From the NCBI GenBank assembly GCA_002495185.1, contig DAEB01000022.1, forward strand, positions 14,182-30,038: a stretch of 15,857 bases of DNA, given 5' to 3'. Source of the stretch: Thermoplasmata archaeon UBA184. Lineage in GTDB: Archaea > Thermoplasmatota > Thermoplasmata > Lutacidiplasmatales > UBA184. The number at the start of each line of letters is the position of its first letter. Positions within the stretch are counted from its first letter, which is position 1. Shown piece after piece: positions 1 to 7,146 of the stretch. The notes beneath the pieces are model-generated. The model was not told where the DNA came from. It ran no database searches and was given only the letters and a program-made list of their open reading frames with translations. A program made the translations under genes and the position numbers.

Positions 1-401
1 CCGGCGGTCATCTGACCGTACATCGTGAGGCCCCGGCTCTCGAGGTCCCAGAAGACGTCGTCCGTCGCCCACCGGGGGACGATGAGCGCGTTCGCGATGA
101 GAACCCGTGGAGCGTCTGGATGGGTGGGAAAGATGCCGACCGGTTTCCCGGACTGGACCAGGAGCGTTTCGTCATCTCCGAGGGTCTTGAGCGCCGCGAG
201 GATCCGGTCAAAGGACTCCCAGTCGCGTGCGGCTTTGCCACGCCCGCCGTACACGATCAGCCTCTTCGGGTCCCGCGCGACCTCGGGGTCGAGGTTATTC
301 TGGAGAAGGCGGAACGCTGCCTCCTGGGGCCATCCCCGACACGAGAGCGAGGTTCCTCGTGGAGATCGGATTACGCGGTCCGACTCCAGCGTCCGGGTCA
401 T
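1..401 (-). CDS. hutU: Urocanate hydratase (urocanase), N-terminal part, cut by window edge
   Basis: Urocanase adds water to urocanate using tightly bound NAD+, giving imidazolone propionate, the second step of histidine breakdown in the cytoplasm. The 133 visible residues follow the family from its N-terminus: PRGTSLSCRGW (14-24), NNLDPEVARDP (36-46), IVYGGRGKAARDWESFDRI (49-67), DDETLLVQSGKPVGIFPTH (76-94), APRVLIANALIVP (97-109) and LTMYGQMTA (125-133), which runs off the window just where the family continues with GSWIYIG. The ATG at 401-399 is chosen because the family starts about a dozen residues before PRGT. A TATA-like box centred about 28 bases upstream suggests a leaderless or nearly leaderless message. 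The frame stays open further upstream, so a slightly longer protein is possible. No other histidine-utilisation gene is in the window. Family identity rests on long continuous motif matches and is very secure. Confidence 0.96.
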   Translation of the reverse strand, partial: MTRTLESDRVIRSPRGTSLSCRGWPQEAAFRLLQNNLDPEVARDPKRLIVYGGRGKAARDWESFDRILAALKTLGDDETLLVQSGKPVGIFPTHPDAPRVLIANALIVPRWATDDVFWDLESRGLTMYGQMTA

Positions 402-423
402 CGATGCTGGGACGGAGCGCTCC

Positions 424-432
424 CCTAATAGC
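424..432 (-). promoter_or_regulatory. TATA-like box for hutU
   Basis: Reading on the minus strand the bases are GCTATTAGG, 23-31 bases before the chosen hutU ATG. That is the spacing expected of an archaeal TATA box before a transcript starting at or next to the start codon. The match to consensus is moderate. Confidence 0.4.
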
Positions 433-607
433 GTGTCCCGAGGCCCCGACCTGCGAGGAAGGGCGTACCGTGCATCACGGCCGTTCCGAGCCGAGGAGTT
501 CGAGAGTGGTCCAGCGCGCCGCCGGTCGGGTCGGTCTTGAAGTCGAGGAGGTCGCCGGCCGGGGGGAATTCGGCGGAGCACAATCCGACGTTTCTCGTCT
601 GGCAGGG

Positions 608-620
608 ATAGTTTGATAAC
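608..620 (+). promoter_or_regulatory. AT-rich TATA-like stretch before pilin gene
   Basis: ATAGTTTGATAAC lies 12-24 bases before the pilin ATG in an otherwise GC-rich spacer. It is the best TATA candidate here, but it is closer to the ATG than an ideal leaderless promoter would be. Confidence 0.3.
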
Positions 621-631
621 CCGTAATACGC

Positions 632-1606
632 ATGAATACCCCAATGCGTTCTCACCGCCGGTGGACCCTGGCCCGCCGCCGAGGGATCAACGAGACCATC
701 GGGGCGGTGCTGCTGATCGCGTTGACGATCGTTGCCGGGGTAATCCTTTGGTCGTTCCGCCTCAACCTTCCCCCGGGCGCCCCCTCCATCACGATCGTCA
801 TCCGGTCGGGCGGAAGCAACCCCGTCTGGGGCGACCCGACGGACTGTCAGCCGTGGGGGTACAACCTGTCATTCTACACCTCCGCGTTGACGACTACCCA
901 ACTCCACACCTGGCTCGGCCACCCGAGCGATGGGCCGGGCGTGCAGAGTTGGTTCGGTCAGTGTGGTGACGGGGACGACCAGGCCGTGACCGGCAACTTC
1001 TCCCAGCTCAACACGAGCGAGTTCGTCATCACTGCCCACACGCCCTCGGCCATTCCTCTCAGCGACGTGCAGTTCACGTTCGTCTGCAACAACGCGTCCA
1101 ACCTGGGCGGAACGACGATCCTCGTCAATGGCTCGCTCGCTTCGATGACCTGGTTCCCGGGATCCACTTCCCAGCCCGCGGCGAACGCTCCGTACCTCGG
1201 GTACTGCGGGAACTTCTACGCACGGAACTGGGGGAGCGGAGCGGCGGGGACGTACTACAATCGACTGGGCCTGTTCATCCCCTTGAATCAGGGCATCTCG
1301 GTGCTGGAGAACGGGGACACGTTCATCCTCTACATTCATAACGGTGGATATCCGCTGGACTTCGAATGCGTTGCGAACGCCGCGGGGATCGGGTTCTCGG
1401 GAGAGACCCCCTCCAACGGATGCCACCACCAGAGCCCGAGCAACGCCACGCCCGTGGTGCAGAACGATTTCGACGACTATCACGGGGCCCCACCGTGGTG
1501 CTTCCTGAGCGTGGGCGCGTGCACGATCTACCTGACCTACACCGGGTACCCTTCGGCGCTTCTTGCCTCGATCCCGGTGTACTCACTCGCTCCGCCGGCG
1601 CAGTAA
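632..1606 (+). CDS. Archaeal type IV pilin-like surface protein, cysteine-rich
   Basis: 324 residues. The N-terminus has a positive run (RRWTLARRRG, 9-18) followed by INETIGAVLLIALTIVAG, a class III signal: prepilin peptidase should cut after Gly18 and leave the hydrophobic helix (about 22-42) to build the pilus core or anchor the protein. This matches the archaeal type IV pilin N-terminal family seen in archaellins and adhesion pilins. The remaining 280 residues form a Ser/Thr/Asn/Gly-rich exodomain with several N-x-S/T sites and at least eight cysteines (for example PTDCQPW, GQCGDG, LGYCGNF, NGCHHQ, SVGACTIY), suggesting disulfides outside the cell. It is larger than a typical adhesion pilin, so it may be a minor or tip pilin or simply a pilin-anchored exoprotein. 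No assembly ATPase or platform gene is nearby. A second anchored exoprotein follows on the same strand. Confidence 0.8.
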   Translation: MNTPMRSHRRWTLARRRGINETIGAVLLIALTIVAGVILWSFRLNLPPGAPSITIVIRSGGSNPVWGDPTDCQPWGYNLSFYTSALTTTQLHTWLGHPSDGPGVQSWFGQCGDGDDQAVTGNFSQLNTSEFVITAHTPSAIPLSDVQFTFVCNNASNLGGTTILVNGSLASMTWFPGSTSQPAANAPYLGYCGNFYARNWGSGAAGTYYNRLGLFIPLNQGISVLENGDTFILYIHNGGYPLDFECVANAAGIGFSGETPSNGCHHQSPSNATPVVQNDFDDYHGAPPWCFLSVGACTIYLTYTGYPSALLASIPVYSLAPPAQ

Positions 1607-1617
1607 GGACGGTCCCG

Positions 1618-1653
1618 ATGAGTACGGACCACCGGCCCCTGCCGCCGAGCTAG
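1618..1653 (+). other. Tiny ORF (11 codons) between the pilin gene and the next gene
   Basis: An ATG at 1618 opens MSTDHRPLPPS and stops at TAG 1651-1653, eight bases before the GTG start of the next gene. The same nine bases, AAGGACGGT, precede this ATG (1605-1613) and run into the next gene's GTG (1655-1663). It may be a translated spacer or chance; there is no independent evidence that it is a gene. Confidence 0.15.
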
Positions 1654-1661
1654 CAAGGACG

Positions 1662-2153
1662 GTGTCGGCCGTGCGTCGCCAGTCGACCCGAAGACTCGTC
1701 ACGATCGCGATCATCGCGGCGTCGATCGTGGTCGTGATTCTGGTCGCCCTGATCGGACTGGGGGTCCTCGTTCAGCCCGCGTCCCAGACGTCCCCCGTCA
1801 CCATCACTTCGGTGCACCTGGAGATCGACCAGGGAACGAGCTCGTCGGGTCTCCCCTGGTTGGGCCCGAGCTCGATCAATTACACTTCGGCCGAAGGGTA
1901 CCCCGTGCACGTCTCTCCGGGAAAGACATGGACCGTCGTCTGGACCTTCGCGAACTTGGACAGCGTCTTTCACAACGTCTCCCAGGTGTCACCGAATTCT
2001 CCGTTTACCAAGCCCGCGACGGATCCTTCGCTTCCGTACGCGGTGGGCCCGGGCGAGGAGGGCGCTCTTTCGATCATCCTGACCGCCCCGTCCACCCCGG
2101 GGGCCACCTACGCGGTCACGCTGAACGTCAGCGTGGCGGGTGCAATCAGTTAG
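1662..2153 (+). CDS. Membrane-anchored exoprotein of unknown function
   Basis: 163 residues from the GTG at 1662; GTG 1671 is an equally plausible start three codons later. An Arg-rich start (VRRQSTRR) leads into one hydrophobic helix at about 13-37, then a roughly 125-residue exodomain. The exodomain has alternating hydrophobic segments (VTITSVHLEI, TWTVVWTFANL, GALSIILTAP, ATYAVTLNVSV), which suggests a small beta-sandwich, and it has N-x-S/T sites. N-terminus inside and domain outside is the expected topology. I do not recognise a named family. It lies 55 bases after the pilin gene on the same strand with no clear promoter between them, so co-transcription and a shared surface role are likely but inferred. 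The frame is open upstream to 1563, but that part overlaps the pilin gene and looks non-coding. Confidence 0.75.
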   Translation: MSAVRRQSTRRLVTIAIIAASIVVVILVALIGLGVLVQPASQTSPVTITSVHLEIDQGTSSSGLPWLGPSSINYTSAEGYPVHVSPGKTWTVVWTFANLDSVFHNVSQVSPNSPFTKPATDPSLPYAVGPGEEGALSIILTAPSTPGATYAVTLNVSVAGAIS

Positions 2154-2179
2154 CTGGGTCGCTCGCCCGAGCAGCGGCG

Positions 2180-2195
2180 GGGAAGGATCCTTCCC
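2180..2195. repeat. Perfect 16-base palindrome between convergent genes
   Basis: GGGAAGGATCCTTCCC is a perfect inverted repeat without a loop. It lies 27 bases after the end of the plus-strand gene and about 100 bases past the end of the convergent cupredoxin gene. It could be a termination or processing hairpin for either transcript, or a protein-binding site. Confidence 0.45.
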
Positions 2196-2290
2196 ATCGG
2201 GCCGGGGCCCGCAATCGGGGCGGTTGCCAAGTCCCGGGTGCCGTTCGTGAAGACAGGAATCGTCCGGGCCGTGACTGTCGCCAGGGACGA

Positions 2291-2318
2291 CACCCCGGCT
2301 AGCGGGAACGGCGGGGTG
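2291..2318 (-). terminator. Hairpin over the cupredoxin stop codon
   Basis: CACCCCG (2291-2297) pairs with CGGGGTG (2312-2318) around a 14-base loop holding the TAG stop at 2299-2301. A seven-base GC-rich stem at a gene's end may act in termination or 3' end stability. No T-run follows, so the terminator call is weak. Confidence 0.3.
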
Positions 2319-2946
2319 CCTCGAAGCGGGCCCTTCTGCGCCGCCAGAGAACGACTCCCAGCACGACCGCAACGACGAGGACGCCCGCCAAGATCGCGGC
2401 GTCGAGGGGACTGAAGTTGAGATTACCCCCGATTCCCGTCCGGGATGGTGGTGTGAGATTCGAAGGCAGGTTCATGCCGAACGCAATGAACCCATACATC
2501 CCGAGCTGAAAGTGCCCGGCCACCGTGCAGACGAACTCGTACCAGCCCGGCCCGGGAGACTGGAAGGTCGTGACGTTCGTGTCTCCCGTTCCTGTCACGT
2601 TGGCGTTCTCCAGCGCGGGAGGCGAGTGACCCCATGCCAGCTGATCGATCTGGGACTGTGTGTCGTTGCTCGGGACTACCCAACCCTCTCGACCGAGTAT
2701 CGTGAAGGAGTGCGCCATCTGCGACTTGTCGGTGAAGGTCACGGTGATGGTCGAGTTGGTCGGCACCTGTTGGAGGTTGGCGGGGGAGTAACCATAGTCA
2801 CCCACCGCGGAGATGTTGATCCATCCGACGGACGTGGCGGGCGTTGATGCTGCGGAAAGCGCGCTCGCAGCCGGTGTGGGAATCGCAAACACTCCCCCTA
2901 CGATTATGACCGCCAAGGCGAAGCTCGTCGGTCCGATACTTCTCAT
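2299..2946 (-). CDS. Membrane-anchored cupredoxin (plastocyanin/halocyanin-like blue copper protein)
   Basis: 215 residues from the ATG at 2946. A signal peptide (about 1-30, hydrophobic FALAVIIVGGVFAI) is followed by a cupredoxin domain (about 40-157), a Pro/Ser/Gly linker, one helix (about 182-201) and an Arg-rich cytoplasmic tail, so the copper domain sits outside. Type 1 copper ligands are visible: His79 in QMAHSFTI, then Cys140, His145 and Met150 in FVCTVAGHFQLGMYGF (C-x4-H-x4-M). Such proteins carry single electrons between membrane complexes or to terminal oxidases. The frame is open to 3048, but the ATG at 2946 gives a clean signal peptide and has a TATA-like box about 29 bases upstream. 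No oxidase genes are nearby, so its partner is unknown. A nitrite reductase is unlikely because there is only one cupredoxin domain. Confidence 0.9.
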   Translation of the reverse strand: MRSIGPTSFALAVIIVGGVFAIPTPAASALSAASTPATSVGWINISAVGDYGYSPANLQQVPTNSTITVTFTDKSQMAHSFTILGREGWVVPSNDTQSQIDQLAWGHSPPALENANVTGTGDTNVTTFQSPGPGWYEFVCTVAGHFQLGMYGFIAFGMNLPSNLTPPSRTGIGGNLNFSPLDAAILAGVLVVAVVLGVVLWRRRRARFEAPRRSR

Positions 2947-2969
2947 TACGCGCCCCGTGGTGTTCCGAC

Positions 2970-2983
2970 GGTAGAAAAAACCG
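2970..2983 (-). promoter_or_regulatory. TATA-like box for the cupredoxin gene
   Basis: On the minus strand the bases read CCGGTTTTTTCTAC, centred about 29 bases before the ATG at 2946. This predicts transcription starting next to the start codon. Confidence 0.5.
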
Positions 2984-3119
2984 GGTTCCGGCAGATAACT
3001 CCTTCGTGAAAGGAGCGCCTGAAACCCCTCTCGGAACCGGGCACGCACAGGGCCTGCCGCCCGTCGGAATGCACCCTACCGGCGCCGGATGCAGTAGGCC
3101 GTCCGTCCTGAGGCGAGAA

Positions 3120-3128
3120 AGGTTTATC
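3120..3128 (+). promoter_or_regulatory. TATA box for the ABC exporter operon
   Basis: AGGTTTATC closely resembles the archaeal TATA element. Transcription would start near 3148-3153, giving a leader of about 90 bases before the permease ATG. The GTG at 3142, only some 14 bases after the box, would lie before that start point and is therefore unlikely to be used. Confidence 0.55.
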
Positions 3129-3233
3129 GGCGTGACCGAGGGTGTTTTCCTCGCCGGCCGCGGGGGCGCGCAACGTTCGACGGTCGCAATCGAATCCGGG
3201 TGCGTGGACGCCGGCGGTCTGTCGTCGGGCGAA

Positions 3234-3238
3234 GGAGG
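3234..3238 (+). promoter_or_regulatory. Ribosome binding site deciding the permease start
   Basis: GGAGG, five bases before the ATG at 3244, is a strong Shine-Dalgarno sequence. It fixes the start against the upstream in-frame GTG at 3142 and the out-of-frame ATG at 3239. Confidence 0.7.
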
Positions 3239-3243
3239 ATGGG

Positions 3244-4134
3244 ATGAGGGCGAGCGCCGGCGGTTCTCCGGCGGGCCCCGAGACGCGGAGCGGGGTCCCC
3301 CGCCACCGGACCTCGGACCTTGAGCATTTCTGGATCATCACGGCCCATCAGCTGGGCCACTACCTTCGGACGAACCGGTTCTACGGACTCCTCGGGTTCG
3401 TGAGCCTGATCTCAGCCCTGACCCTTGCCTCGCAGGTCGATGCCGGTGTGGCCACGATCCAGCTGCAACAGCTGTACCGAAGCTCGGAATACCTCAGCAA
3501 CTTCCTCGTTTACACGGGGCTCTGGGTCGTTCTCGCCGCGGCGTTCTTCGGGGGGGACGCTCTCAGCGTGGACTTCTCGACCGGCGCCGGGTACTACATG
3601 CTCGTACTCCCGGTCCGACGGCCTGTGCTGCTGGCCGGACGCTATGCGGCCGCGACCCTCGTCACGCTCGCGATCGTGGGCACGAGCTATGCGTTCGCCA
3701 CGGCAGGCGCGATCTACTTTTTTGGGGCCGAACAGATTCCCTGGTCCCTCTTGGGCGGGTCCCTCGGAATCGCGATCGTGTACAGCCTCGCTGCCGTGAG
3801 CGTCGCGTTCTGCATCAGCGCCTTCGTGCGCACGCCCGCGGCCGGAGTTCTGATCACGGTCCTCGCGCTCTACGTGGGCTTCACGACGCTCCAGTCGGTA
3901 GTCGAGCTCGCGAACATCGAGCCTTGGTTCTCGCTCTCCTATGCCGGCGGCGCGATGGCGGCGATCCTGGACACCGACTTCCTGCACATCCAGACGATCC
4001 CCCTCGGCCAGCAACAGTACTACACGATCTGGGTGGCGACCGTGGCCGAGGGCCTCGAGATCATGGCCGCGTACGTCGCCGTCTTTCTCCCCCTCAGTGC
4101 ATACCTCTACCAGAGAGCGGAGTCGACCGGCTGA
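3244..4134 (+). CDS. ABC-2 type permease subunit
   Basis: 296 residues. A soluble N-terminus (1-44) is followed by six hydrophobic segments at about 45-63, 87-106, 132-160, 168-194, 198-220 and 262-289. The pattern is typical of ABC-2 export permeases of the NatB type, including the conserved stretch before helix 3 (GYYMLVLPVRRPVLLAGRY, 117-134), where these proteins carry a P-(x)n-R coupling motif. It should pair with the ATPase encoded two bases downstream to export an unknown substrate (drug, lipid, ion or polysaccharide). The start is set by GGAGG five bases upstream and a TATA box about 120 bases upstream. It is probably a homodimer in the membrane, because only one permease gene is present. 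Confidence 0.88.
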   Translation: MRASAGGSPAGPETRSGVPRHRTSDLEHFWIITAHQLGHYLRTNRFYGLLGFVSLISALTLASQVDAGVATIQLQQLYRSSEYLSNFLVYTGLWVVLAAAFFGGDALSVDFSTGAGYYMLVLPVRRPVLLAGRYAAATLVTLAIVGTSYAFATAGAIYFFGAEQIPWSLLGGSLGIAIVYSLAAVSVAFCISAFVRTPAAGVLITVLALYVGFTTLQSVVELANIEPWFSLSYAGGAMAAILDTDFLHIQTIPLGQQQYYTIWVATVAEGLEIMAAYVAVFLPLSAYLYQRAESTG

Positions 4135-4136
4135 CC

Positions 4137-5066
4137 ATGGGCTCGTTCGAGGTCTCCCAGCTGTCGAAGCGATACGGGGCGGGACCGCCCGTTCTCCAGG
4201 ATGTATCCTTCCGGTACGAGGGGGCCGGAGCGATCGGGTACCTCGGACCGAACGGGGCGGGAAAGACCACCACCCTCAAGCTTCTCGTGGGGCTGCTGCG
4301 GCCGACCGAAGGGCATGCGTACCTGAACGGAGTCGAAGCGACCGTCGACCGAAAGAACGCCCTCTGGGACGTCGGGGCTCTCATCGAGACTCCGGAACCG
4401 TACCCCACGCTGAACGTGCATGAATCGCTCGACGTCGTCGGTAGAGCCCGGGGACTCCCCCGCGACGAGATCGACCGGGAGGTCGATCGGTGCCATGCCC
4501 TCCTCGACCTGCCCCCGCTCGGCCAGCGGATCGGGTGGCTCTCGAAGGGGCAACGACAGCGCGTCTCGCTCGCCGCGTCGTTGATGGGCGACCCGCCGGT
4601 GCTCCTCCTCGACGAACCCACGAGCGGACTCGACCCCGCGGAGCGCGTTCTCGTCCGTCGCACCCTGAACGGACTCAAGCGCGACCACCTCATCCTGATG
4701 AGCTCGCACCAGATGTTTGAGGTCGCCGAGGTCTGCGACCAGGTGATCTTCGTTCATCAGGGCCGGGTCCTGCTCCAGGACCGCGTCGACCGGCTCGCAG
4801 AGCGGATCCGTTCTCGACAGGTCGATGTTGAGTTCGAAGGGCCGGTACCCGTCGATGCAATGCAATTCCTGCGCGAGATCTCGACCGAAGTGGTCGCGGT
4901 TTCCGACCGTCGATGGCGGATCACGTTCGATGGAACGGACGCGGCTCGCGTCCAACTTCTCCAGGCCTGTCAGAAGATTGGCCCCGTCTTCCAGTTCGCG
5001 AACAGCTCGCTGTCGCTCGAAGAAGCGTACCTCGAGTTGATCCCGAAGGTTCCCGAGGATTCGTGA
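4137..5066 (+). CDS. ABC transporter ATP-binding protein
   Basis: 309 residues, starting at ATG 4137, two bases after the permease stop. All nucleotide-binding elements are intact: Walker A GPNGAGKTT (37-45), signature LSKGQRQRV (135-143), Walker B VLLLDEP with catalytic Glu160, D-loop SGLDP (163-167) and His191 in the switch (SSHQ). It therefore belongs to the CcmA/NatA-like exporter ATPases. A C-terminal domain of about 90 residues (220-309) follows the core; such tails are common in this group and often regulatory. It powers the permease encoded just upstream. The open frame extends back to 3924, but that part is a shadow inside the permease gene. The substrate cannot be read from the sequence. 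Confidence 0.95.
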   Translation: MGSFEVSQLSKRYGAGPPVLQDVSFRYEGAGAIGYLGPNGAGKTTTLKLLVGLLRPTEGHAYLNGVEATVDRKNALWDVGALIETPEPYPTLNVHESLDVVGRARGLPRDEIDREVDRCHALLDLPPLGQRIGWLSKGQRQRVSLAASLMGDPPVLLLDEPTSGLDPAERVLVRRTLNGLKRDHLILMSSHQMFEVAEVCDQVIFVHQGRVLLQDRVDRLAERIRSRQVDVEFEGPVPVDAMQFLREISTEVVAVSDRRWRITFDGTDAARVQLLQACQKIGPVFQFANSSLSLEEAYLELIPKVPEDS

Positions 5067-5068
5067 CG

Positions 5069-5815
5069 ATGGCCGACCCCCTGGCGCCCCCGGCGTCCAC
5101 CCCTCCCGCCGAAACCTCGCTCGACGGCGCGCGGGCACGCGGGCTCGAAGTGTCCAGGACAGGTTCGGACGCTCCTCCAGTGACCTCGGGTGGAAGGGCG
5201 CACGCGTTTCGAGAGAAGCAGGCCCAGCGCCGGAGCGTTCGAAGAGAGCGCGCCGGTCAGCTCCTGGTCGTCGCGATCATCCTCCTCGGGTTGTATGCCA
5301 TCATCACGGCGAAGCCGTTCAACCCGTCCTCGAGCTCTTCTCCGCAACCCGGACCCCCGGTCAAGGTCACCTTGGGCGCTCCGGTGACCAGCACCGTCCC
5401 ATGCGGGGCCGGGGGGACCGCGTACGTGGAGCGGATCCCCTGGCTCAACTCGAGCGCGCCGGTCACGACGGGTGAGGTCGTTGTCCGAGTGTACGAACTC
5501 GTGGACGGCGACTACATCGTCGACACCGGCACGGCCGCGAACGTCACGCACTCGAGTCTCTGCGCCGGGGTAGCCCCGTCGGCTTCGCTCCATTCCTGGT
5601 ACGGAGTCCTGGCTGCGGGGAACGGCACGAACCTCCTCTCCTACACGCAATCTCAGGGCTGGGTGTCGCCCGCACAGACGGGATGGATCATTCCCATCGC
5701 GAACGGGTCCACGCTGATCCTCGTCAGCGGCACCTCGATGACCGGGTGGGGTCTCGGCATCGCGATCGCGGGATTCGCGAACGGGTCCCAGATATCCGGT
5801 TCGGTCCCTCTCTGA
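5069..5815 (+). CDS. Membrane-anchored exoprotein, third gene of the ABC operon
   Basis: 248 residues from ATG 5069, two bases after the ATPase stop. GTG 5063, which overlaps that stop, is an alternative start. A charged, Pro/Ala-rich cytoplasmic segment (1-62) precedes one helix (about 63-82, QLLVVAIILLGLYAIITA). A Ser/Pro linker (87-97) follows, and then an exodomain of about 150 residues with beta-like strands, several N-x-S/T sites and two cysteines (Cys112 and Cys165) that could pair. No family is recognised. Its tight coupling to the permease and ATPase suggests an accessory part of the exporter, perhaps an outside partner or a substrate-handling factor, but this is inference from position only. 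The architecture resembles the anchored exoprotein at 1662-2153 without clear sequence similarity. Confidence 0.82.
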   Translation: MADPLAPPASTPPAETSLDGARARGLEVSRTGSDAPPVTSGGRAHAFREKQAQRRSVRRERAGQLLVVAIILLGLYAIITAKPFNPSSSSSPQPGPPVKVTLGAPVTSTVPCGAGGTAYVERIPWLNSSAPVTTGEVVVRVYELVDGDYIVDTGTAANVTHSSLCAGVAPSASLHSWYGVLAAGNGTNLLSYTQSQGWVSPAQTGWIIPIANGSTLILVSGTSMTGWGLGIAIAGFANGSQISGSVPL

Positions 5816-5897
5816 TTCGACCGGTGCTCGTGGTGTCCGACTGGCGAGGATTCCTGGCCTCTCGACCTCGCTGACCGTCGCCGGGGGCGCGAGTGGG

Positions 5898-6098
5898 TCA
5901 CTCCGCGTCCTCTCGGGTCACAAACCATCCGTAGAGAAAGATGATGAGAAACGTGGCTCCGATGCTGAGGAAGATGAGAACTTCGACAAGCGACAGTCGG
6001 AGCAACAACGCGATGACCCCGAGCACGAGGAAAACCGCCATCCCGCCGAGGCACAAGATCGCGCCCAGGCGGATTCCCGATTCCTCGTCTTGCCACAC
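5898..6098 (-). CDS. Small two-helix membrane protein of unknown function
   Basis: 66 residues if started at GTG 6098: a short acidic N-terminus (WQDEESG), helix 1 (about 9-33), helix 2 (about 37-60), and an acidic end (TREDAE). The open frame reaches an ATG at 6296, but those extra 66 residues are Arg/Ala-rich with no protein-like pattern and run through the promoter region of the opposite gene, so I prefer the short form. There is no good ribosome binding site before 6098, so the start is uncertain. The gene is convergent with the ABC operon (82-base gap). The function is unknown. Confidence 0.5.
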   Translation of the reverse strand: MWQDEESGIRLGAILCLGGMAVFLVLGVIALLLRLSLVEVLIFLSIGATFLIIFLYGWFVTREDAE

Positions 6099-6408
6099 GT
6101 TTCGAACTCGGTACGGAAGAGCCGCTCCCTGACATGAGGATTGGGTCGCTCCTTGGCGTGCGCGAGCGTCGCGGGCCTCGATGGCCCGTCCCGCGGAACG
6201 TTGCGCCCGAGGGGTTCGTCGAGTCCCGAACAAGGACCACCGCCGACTTCGCGCCGCCCGGTTCTTTCCGCATTTATATCCTCGGACATCGTTCACCGGA
6301 CGGGGGCACCGGGGCTACGGCCTCGCACCGGATGTGACAGGTGAGCCGCGCCCACGACACGCCCGCTCGGCGAAGCACGGGCCCCCAGCGGACCAGAGCA
6401 GTCGGTCG
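6099..6408. other. 310-base spacer before the HTH regulator gene
   Basis: No gene is supported here. It contains a good plus-strand TATA box at 6272-6280 and an in-frame GTG at 6334 that could be an earlier start for the regulator. No further repeats were seen. Confidence 0.5.
6272..6280 (+). promoter_or_regulatory. TATA box for the HTH regulator gene
   Basis: ATTTATATC is among the closest TATA consensus matches noticed in the window. Transcription should start near 6300-6305, leaving a leader of about 30 bases to GTG 6334 or about 105 bases to ATG 6409. Confidence 0.6.
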
Positions 6409-7107
6409 ATGCGGTTCCGTGAACTCCAGGCGACCGCGGAGCAATCTTCGCCGGACCGGATCCTCATCGCGACGCTGCGCATCCGAATCCCGAAGGGGAT
6501 CTGGACTGGGACATTCTCCTCCGCTCACCCACGGCTCTCGCTCGAGGCCCTGAACCGGGCGGACATCACGAAAGACCTCTCGGTCTCCGACTACTGGATC
6601 AGCGGAGGGCCTCCCGGCGTCTGGGCCACGGAGATCGCCCGCTCCCCGGACGTCGTGAAGGTCGATAGTCTCGCCGAGGTCGGAGAGGGATCCCTCTATC
6701 GGGTCACGTATCGAAATCCTCCGGTGATCTACTTCTACCGGGAGCTCGGCATGCCGATCCAGTTCCCCCTTCGGATCCAGTCCGGCGTCCTGCGGTGGGA
6801 GGTGGTCGCTCACCAGTCGGAATTCCAGCGTGTGCTGGAGTATGCCCGCGGCGTCGACCCCCACCTTCACGTCGTCTCTCTTCGGCGGCGACCTTTGACG
6901 AGCCACTTGCCGATGCTCACCGAGACCCAGCATCAGCTTCTGACCGAGGCGATGGCGGCCGGGTACTTCGCCGTCCCTCGGGGGATCACGCTGACCGACC
7001 TCGCGCGGAAGCTCGACCGAAGCAAGTCCGCGGTCTCCGAGGCCCTCGCAATCATCGAGCAGAAGTTGCTCGAAAGCGTGCTCCATTCTACATCGATCGC
7101 CACGTAG
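6409..7107 (+). CDS. Bat-type helix-turn-helix transcriptional regulator
   Basis: 232 residues from ATG 6409. The C-terminal 55 residues (about 169-222) are an HTH_10 domain as in the haloarchaeal bacterioopsin activator: LTETQHQLLTEAMAAGYF, then VPRGITLTDLARKLDRSKS and AVSEALAIIEQKLLES. The N-terminal 165 residues form an alpha/beta domain (LIATLRIRIP, LYRVTYRNPP, VLRWEVVAHQ) typical of the sensory half of these archaeal regulators, with no PAS or GAF motif recognised. It probably binds DNA near target promoters; its targets are unknown. GTG 6334 would add 25 residues of Arg-rich, unconvincing sequence, so the ATG is preferred. It converges with the CDGSH gene, with a 39-base gap. Confidence 0.88.
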   Translation: MRFRELQATAEQSSPDRILIATLRIRIPKGIWTGTFSSAHPRLSLEALNRADITKDLSVSDYWISGGPPGVWATEIARSPDVVKVDSLAEVGEGSLYRVTYRNPPVIYFYRELGMPIQFPLRIQSGVLRWEVVAHQSEFQRVLEYARGVDPHLHVVSLRRRPLTSHLPMLTETQHQLLTEAMAAGYFAVPRGITLTDLARKLDRSKSAVSEALAIIEQKLLESVLHSTSIAT

Positions 7108-7146
7108 AGCTTCCGGGCTCCTCGGGGGCCCCGACCGAAGGAGCCG

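Noticed and set aside
25..540. 171-codon plus-strand frame at the window start
   Set aside because: The minus strand encodes urocanase over 1-401 with continuous family motifs, so this frame is its shadow.
869..1483. 204-codon minus-strand frame over the pilin gene
   Set aside because: It is antisense to the pilin, whose signal and exodomain are coherent; the antisense translation is Arg/Val-rich without motifs.
4107..5138. 343-codon open frame on the minus strand across the ABC ATPase gene
   Set aside because: It is antisense to an unmistakable ATPase with all motifs. Long antisense frames are expected in GC-rich coding DNA, and the translation has no recognisable pattern.
6274..7086. 270-codon minus-strand frame over the HTH regulator
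   Set aside because: It is antisense to a well-supported HTH_10 protein, with random-looking charged composition.
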